Below are positions 10,086 to 22,200 of a DNA stretch of 64,000 nucleotides, piece after piece. Each line of letters starts with the position of its first letter. The stretch's first letter is position 1. A program made the translations under genes and the position numbers. Source of the DNA: Ligustrum vulgare (Eukaryota; Streptophyta; Magnoliopsida; Lamiales; Oleaceae); the NCBI GenBank assembly GCA_963555705.1, contig OY743187.1, positions 14,336,133 to 14,400,132 of the forward strand, written 5' to 3'. The notes under the pieces are model-generated. The model was not told where the DNA came from. It worked only from the letters and a program-made list of their open reading frames with translations, and ran no database searches.

Positions 10086-13000
10086 TACCATTTGCATCAT
10101 TCCAATCCCTTCAGATTGACTGGACTCGTCAGTGTATTCCACATCTACAGTGTAGCCATTTATCAAGAAGTCTGAGCAGTTCTTCTTGCAGCCATGGTCG
10201 TATGGATTTCTGAATTGACCTCCTGGTCTTTGAAGGTAACTATAGCGCAATGCATTCGCCATTTCATTTGTTGTAATATTGCGAGAAATCTGCAGCAATG
10301 AGGGAATTGGTTCAAATCCAAATAGAACAAATTGTCAATATCATTAAAAGCAACTTGAAATCACGAGCGAGGAATTTGGCTTAAGCAGCTCGAAAATGGC
10401 AAGATTTGCTGGGATAAAAATGCGATGTTATTTCGGAAATTGTCGGAAACTGATACCATGCTCAGTGACAAATCCGAGAATCGAAATCAACTAGGCGATC
10501 ATTGACTAGTCAACAGTCAAATATTGACCGTTGACCAGTCAACAGCCATTGTTTGTGAATAAAATATGTAAAAATATTTTTAATAAATGCGCAACTTACC
10601 AAACAAAACGAAAATCACATAATAGTAAAAATATAATCCGATACAAGCCGTAATAATGCTGGAAAGTGTTTAATACAACTCCAATTTCAATTTGTGAGAC
10701 TAGATAGTTGAGTAGTTGACATACCTTTAACTTTATTCCGCTAAATGTGTTTGGTATTGTTTAAAATTAGAATTTTTTTTTTTTTTAAATGAATGTGATT
10801 TTTAAGAGAAATGATGGTTGAGATTTAGTTCAAAAGTCAAATATTGTGAGCTTAACTTTTAATGGATGATTGAGATTAACCCCGTAGAAAAAAGAGAATT
10901 TTTAAAAACCAAACAAGGGCTTAATCATCACATAAATTTAACCAGAAATAATAACTTAAAAAAATAAGTTTCTCAAATTCAAGCACTCAAAGGCGCTAAA
11001 CCCTGCTAATAGGGTTCGTTTGTTAAAAGTTTTGTGTTTAAAAACATGTTTTTATGTTTTAGAGGTAAAATATGTTGTTGAAAAGTGGAAAGAAAAATTA
11101 TATTAAAAAGTGATTTGGAGAATTGTGTTGTTTAAAAACATGTTTTTAACAAGTTTGCCAAACAGAGGCTAAATTATCATCGTGTCCACTGTCCATACTG
11201 TCCTCATTCAACTATATATAGTCCTCCATTCCTCCAACTTCCATCACTTACCAGCCACAAATCATATACATGGAATACCCTACTACTTGGGCTGCATATG
11301 CGGCCAAGTATTTTGGCTCTCTCTCTTTTCAAGAAATCTTCGCAAGAAGAAGCTGAATTTACCACCTGGTCCAAAACCATGGCCTCTTATAGGAAATTTG
11401 AACCTTAAAGGATCCCTTCCTCATCAGTCCCTCCACCAACTCTCTCAAAAATATGGTCTCTTAATGCATCTCCAATTCGTCTCCTTCCCAGTCGTCTTTG
11501 GCTCCTCGGTTGAGATGGCCAAGATTTTTCTCAAAACCATGGATGTCACCTTCGCATCCAAGCCAAAAACGGTTACTGGAAAACACACAACTTATAATTA
11601 AACTCATCCATAAATTTTCCTCGCAAATCCAGCACGGGCAGCTTCGTCGGCTCACCATGTGGTGCCTCCATCCCTACCGTGCTTCAAGCTCATGTTTGGT
11701 CATGCAAGTATTCGACTTGACTAGACAGTATAGTGTACAAAATTTGAACTTTTCTTCTTCCTTGCTAATGTAGGAATATTCACCTTACGAAATGTGTTAC
11801 AAGAGTTTGCCTGTGTCTTCGAATAACCTTGTTGGGGTTGGTATGATGTTTTAGGGAAGATTTGAAAATGTGGGTATTTGATATATCTTAACTCGTCATA
11901 TCCACCAAAGATGGTGGACAGGAATATTTTAGCCATGCCACATGAGCAACGGAATGATATTTTTGGAAAAAGAAGTGTGAACTTTAGGAAAGAGGACATT
12001 ATTTTTTCATTTTTTGACTCCCAGATACGAAAGGAAACAACTGCTATATGAAATTATAGAAAATTTGCACAGCGTGCGCTTGTGGAAAGAGGATTTGGTC
12101 CTTGTGGGTTGATCAAGGTCGTTAAAATAAAATTCAAATCCCGCTTTAGATATCTGCTGAAAGAAGTCTTAGGCTCTATTCGGTAATACTGTAGCAATTA
12201 TAAATTGATTTATTTATTTTCGAGGTAAAATGTGTGCTTGAAAAGTGGAGAGAGAAAATGTGTGAGGTTAAAAAGTGATTTGAGAAATTGTGTTATTTAT
12301 AAATTGTAATGATTACGTTAAAGAATAGAGGCTTAGTCTTAATTTTCCGACTGGAAATTTGGAGACTCGTGCTTCTTGAACAATAAATAGTGTGGCTAAG
12401 GAGTGAATCACATTAAAGGGAAGTTACATGTGAGCTGGTAATCTCACCTCAAACATAAGAAATAAAGGATTGTGTAGGTATACGGTATACCTGAGAGGCC
12501 TGTACAACAGTCAAGACTGCCACATTGCAGAAGATGAAAATGTCTGCAACCAAGAATGCAACAGCACCAACGTGCTGATAACCAGCATAGTTCAACCAAG
12601 CCCCAAAACGAGATGGAGCCATTGGATCACTCAGGATCCCTGTCAAGAAAAAGTTTCTAACTAATAAAGAAGCAGATATAAGAGCATAAGGTAAAAGGAA
12701 AGAAATAATAAGAAACTAAACTTTTAGGGTGAATATGTGTGTGTGTGTGTGTAAAAATTCTCACTCGTAAGAGTCACCGATCCAGTAACCAGCATCGCCA
12801 ATAATTCCAGAATAAGAAACAAGAAGAAATCCCACTTGTTTTTCTGTATCAGGTAATACAATTGGTCAGACCATGACCACATATACAGATCTATCATATA
12901 TCATTCAGTAGCGTCAAGACCAATGCCACATCCCAGAGTAAAAGGGGTAAGAAAACTATTTCTGAGACCCAACAAGATTAGTCCATACTCCTTTAATTCA

Positions 13001-13227
13001 TTCTTTAATATCTAATCATCATGTAAAGATTTACACCAAAAAACCAGTTATTTACTCTCCATATATTCACTTGACGCTCAATATATTCATGCAAAGTCAT
13101 ATATCAGTAATGACGTAAAAAGGAACTATGCCCATATGGATTCAGGCATGAGTGCGCATGGACACCATCCAATTCCATCCAGTTTAAATTAGACCAAACT
13201 CGTCAAAATTCTGTTAATTTTATCCAG

Positions 13228-13273
<46 letters not shown>

Positions 13274-16200
13274 GTCCTAGATTAGGTGTGTGAGGTTGAT
13301 AGTAAATGTTTTCATCTACCAATAAAAAAATTTCATTTATCAAGAAAAGCGATGAATTAGAAATTCCGAATAATATCTAGGGACTGAACTGATAGCTTTT
13401 CATTTTGGCAACAATTTTAGTCTTTTGCACTCTCAGTACCAGCCAGTCTGGTTTATCAGGTTCCAGGGATACTGAATATGCATGAGAATCCAATAACCAT
13501 GAAAAAAGAGATAGAACAATCCCAATTTTTCCTTTAGGATCAGGACAAATACAATTTCCAAGCTTGTACTCAGGATAAATACAGTTTCCAAGATCACTTA
13601 CTTGGGACAAATATATCCTAGTTATCTACATAAATATTTATGTAAAAAAAAATATGCAAGGAAGTGCTAAGACACCTTGCCAACGCAATTAGAAACCCAA
13701 GGACAATGATGATCAAATTGTTCAACACAGCGACCACAGGAAGAACAATGCTTGGCACGAAGAGGACGGACAATCTGATAAAAGCACAAAATAAAGTACT
13801 TTAGAGCAGAAGAACTTATGGATCCAGATAGGAGCCAGAGTTTCAGGCTTCCATTTTTATAGGGGTAATACTACTTGCAACCCACCCATGTCCCCATGTT
13901 TGACACCACACTCACATGAGATGTGGGGCCCGGTACACAATTAAGGCCAGACCCTACACCCCATGTGAGTGTGGTGTCACACATGAGGGCATGGGTGGGG
14001 TGTAAATAGAATTATCTTTTTTATATTATAGATATGTAAAAGAGCATCTGCAAAGGAGTAAACAGCACCTTGCAAGTTGAGCAAAGCTGAGACCAATTCC
14101 CAGCAAGCAACACAGGACTATTTATATCTATCCTCAGCAAAGGTTCCTAAATGACAAAAGAACAATGCCGAAATATTTAAAAAAATGTCATGTGTACAAT
14201 ATTGGGGATTCAATTTAGTGTGTTTTCGCATTTCACAAGTGTATGATTCTCATAAGAAACAGTAAGATATTGCTATAATTTATAGAGCTCTAAAATGCGA
14301 AAGTAAACCCAGGAAGGAAGAATTACAGTGTAAAAGTCTGAATGTCAGGACCACTGTTTTATTTTTAATTTTTGACTAAGCAGCTGAAGCCATTAATATT
14401 TCAACAATGAGGAACCAGACGTTAGGTTACAGATAAGCAAAAAAATTGTTTACTGAATAGAATATAAATTAAACAGATAGCAACTTACATCAATGACATC
14501 ATCTTTCATGCTTTCTGGATCATGTACTCTCATTTTGATGTACCCTGGATCCTTACTATGGACAAAAGGGCCAAACTCAATTTAGACTAAATAATACTAA
14601 GTTCAAGAATTTGCTCTACTTTAATAATTTTGATTACATGTAAGTAAGAATAAGCCAAGAGGAGGTTAGCAAGGAATAAGTGCTCCTATAAAATGAAGAT
14701 CACACTGCTGTATCAAACAAGTCGTAGGCTAATGAAAATAACATAATCGAGTTAACAAAAACATGTGTACACGAAATCTAGATGGAAAACAAGAAAGAAA
14801 GCTATCGCAACCTAAATGTAGATCCTCAATGTCAATTTTTAATTAGAAATAAACAAGATATAGTCTTGAAATCAAGTTTGGTAGGTAAAATGATGTCAAA
14901 GTTGTTGGCATATTGACCCAAATTATGGGGTTTGGGTCGATATTGAAGAGCCCATTAGGGTTTTGTGAAGATGGACTAAGAAATAAGGAAGAAAAAGAAG
15001 AATTAGGGTTAAAGCGCTTAGGCGAGATTTTCGATATTTTCTTTCCTTATTCTGGTTATTCTACTTCATCAAGGAAACATCTTGGGGTACAAGTTATACA
15101 CGTCTTTTGGGTTTTCTTTACCTATAAATATGTGTGTTGAGTAGCTAATTAATTGTATATTTAGAGATTGTCATATTGTGACCAAATAGAGAGAAAATTG
15201 GTAAGCTTTGTCTTTGTAGTTTCTTGGGGAATAATTCAAGAAGTAAAAACTTGTGATTAGATAGTAGCTCTTTATTATTATTTTCTCTGTGGTCTGTGGT
15301 ATTTGATTGGTGAATGAAAGTCCATATATTTGTAATAATTTAGGGTCCGTAGACGTAGGCAAGTTGCTGAACCATGTAAATTTTTGTATTCATATTTATT
15401 TTCTTGTTTGCTTTTTATTATTTTGAACATCAAAAGATCCTGTGAGTTAAAGAAGAGGGAATCAATGTTTAATTCCCAACAAAAGTGGTACCAAAATTAC
15501 TACCACAGAGAAACGTGGCTTCAGTTTCTAATGACTTGCTATAAATAGACTATTTAACATGTGTGGATCAATACTATGTATACTGAGAAATATTACAAAC
15601 CATAGCATCTATGGTAAAATGTGAGCTATAGAGGCGTAACTAACATATCAAAGACTGGAAGGCGATCAAACAGCTCAAGTTAAAAAAAAAAAAATTGACT
15701 CGTAATATAGAAAACATTTATGGCAATTTGAGTTGGAAACAATCACTACCCTGAGTATTCTAGTTCCTAAAATCTAGAAGCGGTAAACATGAGGGAGAGT
15801 AAATAATTATTTACAGAACTCTGTCGTAGGGCTTTACAGCAGGGCCTCAGGGCCCACGAGCCTAGCCCCCCCCCCCCTCGGTTTCAGCCCAAAATAGGCC
15901 CAACCAACTAAAATTGCTCAAAAACTAAACGCCAAGAATTCAATGAAATCCGACTCATTCCAAATTCAATTTTCACTTCGATAGCTACAACACGCTTCCA
16001 GCTTCCTCCGTCAACCGTCATTGCCTGCCACCTAGCTTCATTTCACCCTTCGACACGCGTTGGTGACAACTACAAAGTCCGAGTCTCCTTTTCCGAGCCT
16101 GAATCGTCAGTTTTCTCTTAAACTCCGAGTAGGTTTTCCGTTTTCCTTTTTCGGTATTCATTTTTTGGGGTATTATCCATATTCTTCATGAATGATGAAT

Positions 16201-19200
16201 CATGTATATGTTGAAAATTGAATCTGGAATTAGTCAATTAGATTATTGGGTTTCAGTTTCCCTATTTCAACATTGGGTTTCCTCCCATTTCGGTTTTCCC
16301 TATTTTATTTGTTGAAATTTGAGGAATTAAGATGAATTGGTGGAAGACCCAGATTTGGATTTTGAACATAATCTGACAATTGTAATATGATTTTCCTCTA
16401 CTAATTATCTTCTATCTAATTCACAAACCCAGTGATTTGGAAATTGGACATAATAGAACTTTTGTACAGTGACAGATTTGGATAAGCATGAGTTGTCTGC
16501 CATTTGCTTCTTTCTAAAAACAAGTTTGTTGGATATTGAGTAAACACTCAAGAAAGAAGTTTCTTTAACTGCATAAGAATGGTAAAAAACATTGGTTTTC
16601 CCTATTTCCTGTTTTATTTGCTTGGTGAAAGTTTTTATTTGTGATAGGTGAATATTTGATGCTTGTAGAGTTTTAAAATGTTTCTTGATCATAATTTTTA
16701 GGTGTAATAATGAATAATGCCTCCTAAACATCAATATGGAGCTCAAGAGAGAAAAAGGAAACAAAGGGAAACCGCATTAATTCAAAGTCAACTGGGAGAT
16801 ATTAACAAATACTTTAATAGAAACATATAAGAAATAGAGAGAGGTGATTGAAGATCAACATGACCAGAATGAAAATGAGGAAATGTATGAAATTGTGGGT
16901 TTGAATGAATCGAGTGATGAAGCTGTCAACGTTGATGAATTGCATGACAATGAGGGAGCGACTGAATCAATTAATGTAAATGAGTTGAATGAGAACCTAG
17001 AAGATGGAGCTCGACCTGAAGAGATGGATCAAAAAAAGGGTCGACTTTGAATTTAGAGGATCCCGTGAATTGGAATAACATTGATAAAAAAAACTGATTA
17101 TTTAGTAGAAATGGGTCCAAGGAGAGTGGATGATCTTTTGTTTCCTAAAGATAGTAACAATCGGTATTTTGATTCATCACATTACACACTGGTACTAACA
17201 AATGGGCAGACATGTGACAGACGATGGATAGTATATTCCGTTTCTCTAGATAAGATATTTTGCTTTTATTGCAAATTGTTCAAGACGCAACATATGATTA
17301 GTAGAATGAGGGAATTGGGCAATGCCGGATACAAAGACTGGCATAATGTGCATGAGAGTCCTAGAAATCATGAAGTCAGTAAGGACCATATGGACTGCAT
17401 GTTTACTTGGTTGTCATAGTCATAATTTGGCTATTGTGGATACGGTGGAATGTTGTTCTAAAGCAAAGTCATTTTTTGTAGTGGTGCAACGCATCTACAC
17501 ATTGTTTTCTTCATCTCCAAAAAGATAGAAATTTTTTAAAGATATGGTAGCCGGTCTGACTCTTGAGCCATTGTCATAAACACGGTGGGAAAGTCATGTT
17601 GAGAGTGTAAAAGCTATGAAAGAGCAAACTATACAGATAAGAGATGCTTTATTTGACTTGACAGAAAAAAGTGAAGATTCTAAAACAAAAAGTGAGGTTG
17701 AGACCTTAGCAATGTATGATATGGAGAATTTTGAATTCTTGCTTGGAATTGTGATTTGGTACAGGTTGTTGTATGCTATCAATATTGTTAGTAAATTTCT
17801 TTAGTCTACAGATATGAATATTGGATATGAATATTGGCCTTGCAATCAACCTCTTACAATGACTCGTTGCATTTCTTGATGAGTATAGAAAATATAGGTT
17901 TGATAGTGCTATAGGTGAAGCTAAGCAACTGACAAGTGAGATGGGAATCAAACCTAAATTTCGGGAAAAACAAGCCATTCGAAGAAAGAAACAATTTGAT
18001 GAAAGTGGCAGTGACGATGTAACACAATCAGGTGAAGAATCTTTTAGAGTTGAATACTTTTTGTTTTTAATTGATCAAGCTCAATCTTCCCTTCAAGTTC
18101 GGTTTGAACAGTTTAAACAATATGATGAAACTTTTGGGTTTTTTGTTGGATTTAGAGAAGTTATAGAGGGATGAGCATTTAACCAGTTTACATATGTCTT
18201 GTAAGAAGCTTGAGAAATTTCTGAGTCGCGATGGACATTCAAACATTAATGGTGAGGTGTTATGGTCAGAGTTGATGGTCGTGAGATGTTATTTAACAAG
18301 TGAAAGAACGGCAATTGATATGCTACGTAATTTGGTGAAATTGAATGGTTTATTTCCAAATACTTATATTGTTTATAAAATTTTGCTACCCATACCGATA
18401 ACTGTAGCATCTACAAAAAGAAGTTTCTCCAAGTTGAAGTGGATCAAGAAATGGACTGACTATGTTGTCGATTGAGAAAGAAATGGCTGAATAACTTGAC
18501 TATATTGATTTGATCAATATACTTGCCTCTAAAACAGCTAGAAGAGTCGTGTTTAAGTAATTGTTTCGAACATTTTATACCTTGTTATTTTGATATAAAA
18601 ATATAAGGTGGCGTTCTGTTTATATTTTATTTTGTATTTTCAAAAATGTTTTGTGTTTCCTTTTTTATTTTAGTTTTCAAATTTGCTGAAAACGCGTTTG
18701 GTTTGTCATTTTTGAAAACTGTTTTTGAAAATGAAAAGCTGGAAAACACGTTCTGTTTGAAATTTTGCAGAATACTACTTAAACTATTTTGGTCAGGTTC
18801 GAGATTTGAGAAAGCTCTAGCTCTATTAAAATCCAGAAAATGCAAATTCTTCCAAAACACCAGAGTCCATTTATCAAGGCATTTTTTAAAATATAACAAG
18901 AATTCTCACTTAATTTTTTTTTGTAATATTGATATTGAATTCAATAAAACTTTATTTAAGCTTAGTTCCAAGTTAGGATAATTCTAAAAAAATAAAAATA
19001 AAAATAAAAACTTTATATTAAGCTTAGTTACAAGTTAGGACAATTCTTAAATTAAAAAAAAAAATTCAAAACGCATTTTCCGCGTTTTGAAGATTTTTTG
19101 TTGACATACATACAAAATGCCCAAAATTGCGTTCTCTTTGCTATTTTGAGGTCGTTTTCTATTTTTATTTTCAAAAACGCTAAAAACGCGTTCTCTTTAC

Positions 19201-22200
19201 CATTTTCGAAAACGCATTTTGGAAAACAAAAACAAAAAAATTGTACGTTATGTGTGTATTTCAACAAAAAATCTTCAAAACGCGAAAAACGTGTTTTGGG
19301 GTTTTTTTTTTTTTTTTTTTTAAGAATTATCTTAACTTGGAACTAAGCTTAATATAATTATTATTTTTTTAGAATTATTCTAGCTTGGAATTAAGTCTAA
19401 ATAAAGATTTATTTTTTTTTTTTTTTGGGAGAATTATCCGAACTTGAAACTAAGTCTAAATAAATATTTTTTTTTTTTTTAGAATTATCCTAACTTGGAA
19501 CTAAATTTAAATAAAGTTTTATTGAATTCAATATCAACATTACAAAAAAAATTAATTGAGAATTCTTGTTTTTATATTTCAAAAAATGCATTGATAAATG
19601 GACTCTGGTTGTTTTGAAAGAACTTGCATTTTCTTAATTTTAATAGAACTAGAGCTTCCTCAAATCTCAAACCTGACCAAGCTATGTTAATATAGACTCT
19701 TAATCCTCACATTAGTGTGTTGCATGTAACCATGTTTTCAGTGTATTGTGAAAGTAATTTTGAGTTTGAGCCAGTAGTATTCTGCAAGCAAATTAATTAA
19801 ACATAGTTTAAGTAGTATTCTGCAAAATTTCAAATAGAACGTGTTTTCCAACTTTTCATTTTCAAAAACAGTTTTCAGAAATGACAAACCAAACGCATTT
19901 TCAACAAATTTGAAAACAAAAATAAAAACAGGAAACACAAAATATTTTCGAAATTTAAAATACAAAATAAAATACAAACAAAACGCCACCTAAATATTTG
20001 GAATATCATACTTTGTTTGGTTGTTTTATGTTAGTTAATACTTTTTTGCAATTTTATGGTGAGTTTGCATATTATTTAGCACCTTTGTCTTTGAATGAAT
20101 ATGATTTTTTTATCGTTACCTTCTGTCTTTTTCAAAAAAATAAAAATAAAAATTTCAACCCCATAAAGCACATTTCTTCAAGAATTAACTATTTGTCTCG
20201 GGTCTACAAAACCATAGGTACGGCCAGTGTTCTAAACTGCGCCAAAATGCGAAGCCTAGGCGCGATTCGAGGCCAAAACGCGTCGAATAAGTGGTATGCG
20301 AGTAAAAATGCAGTCAAACTTTTTTTTGACCGCCTAGTGGCGCCTAATTTCACCTAGGCGCGTTTAATCCCAAATTATGGTGCTTTTTTTTAGGTAAAAA
20401 ATCTATTTTTTATATAAAAATATATTTAATGTCTTAAAATAATATTAAAAATACGAAACGCATTATGACGTTTATTCTTACCATTGGCACGCCTAAACTT
20501 GTGATTCTTGATTCTCAACCTCGACGCCTCGCAACACATTACTACTTTTAGAACTTTGGGTACGGCTCTACTTTACATGGTTTGAGGAACTCAAAATGAC
20601 AATATGGCAATGTAAAGGGGAAAAGATAACTTTGACCAAGGAATATGAGCCACATTAATATCATGAAGAAAACAGGAGCTAGACTTTCACCTATGGGAGT
20701 CTACATGGGACCCACTAATGCTAGGTATGTTCGGATCTTCATAAGTTACTAAACCACTGAGGTGAAATATCGTCCGAAGTCCTTATGGCCGAGCTACTTG
20801 TAGCCGAACTGGTGTTATACGGAGTAGTACCCCGGTTTGATGACAAAACCGGTCACCATGTCAGAGGTACAAGACCTTCCTGCAAGTTGCGGCTTGATGG
20901 GACAATCCCTTTACTGGTGATATGATGGCAACCGCAACCCTACGATAGGAAGTAATGATTATGGCCAAACAATTGGTTTACCTTCCAGAGGCTTAGGAGT
21001 TTGACACGTGTAAAGTATAACAAGTGTCACGATTAAAAAGCATAATTTCAACTATAAATAGGACACCATCACCTCCAAGAAAAACGTTGGAAACTTTCTA
21101 TTTAAACTCAATATACAAATCTCACTCCCTTTTCTATCTTTTACACACTTAATTTCCCACACCTAAATTATATTTACTTGAAATGAGTACTGACTTAAGC
21201 ATCGAAATGCAAACGAGAGCCACCTCGGCCCCCTTTACATACTGATTGTTTGTCCTAATACGCAGGAAGTCCACGTGTTCAAGAGGGAAGGGTGGAGACG
21301 TGTTGATCCAAAATCCGACCAGATTTTGTGGTCAACAGTTATAAAAGATAATGTAGAAAATAAGTTTCTCATGATCAAGTATATGACAATGTTAAAGAAC
21401 AATACAAATATATCCAGTAGGGAACTTCATTTTTTCATATATGTCTAAGTTATAACAACCTGAACAATATCGGTACTATTGTCAACCACTTTTTGTGTTC
21501 CCAACAGATAAAGATTCAAGAGTGCAAAATTTTCTTTGCAGGAGTTAAAAAATTCCACAAAAAAGGTACTGTTTACCTGCTGCACCTATAGAACAAGAGT
21601 AGTCCCACAGTTGCTAAGAACACTCCCATCCAAGATAGAAGACCAAAACCAGCAGTTAGTTTTGGCAGGTTTGAAGCTGCATCCATAACCAAGTATAAAG
21701 TTCTAAAGTTGAACAATTTAAGACATAAGAAAAGAAATGCTCAATGTATGAAGCACCGACACTGACTTGTGACACAGATACTACTCATCACTGTTGCAGT
21801 TTTCTAAAACTAGAACTACATGCTGGAGATTTGTTAAATAAAAGTAAATAAATTTCTCCAACGTGTGGGAATCAAGAAAAGTAATCAAGGCATACATTTT
21901 AAGACATCCAAATTTTGGCACTAAAGAAACGTCGTAAGAAATTCAATTGTATTGTATCATTTACATTTAAAAGCTCCAAGATCTAGAACAAAAGAGGAAA
22001 GGAAAAAATCTAAGAACATCATTCACGATAAAGCCACGCCACGACCAACATTTTGTTCCTCAGCCTGTCAGCCAGCTTGAAAAATTAAGAGAAAGAAACA
22101 TCGGTGCAGTCTTCCTTGAGGAAAAAATGTTAATAGCGAAGATTGGTGCCCCATGTATGAGAAACCAATACGTCAGATTTGATCTATCTTATAAATCTAG

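Larger units (their letters stand above)
15840..20570 (+). mobile_element. hAT transposon remnant (ZMYM/TTF-type) with nested insertions
   Basis: The left end CAGGGCCTC and right end TACGGCTCTA are imperfect inverted repeats (CAGGGCC versus TAGAGCC). The 8-bp flanks CTTTACAG (15832-15839) and CTTTACAT (20571-20578) differ at one base. Inside are a broken transposase gene, then a foldback element (18607-19991) and a hAT-type MITE (20225-20558) as later insertions. Without them the element would be about 3.0 kb. It occupies the TIP1 intron between exons 7 and 8. The boundary call rests on the near-perfect target duplication and on the position of the transposase. Confidence 0.7.
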
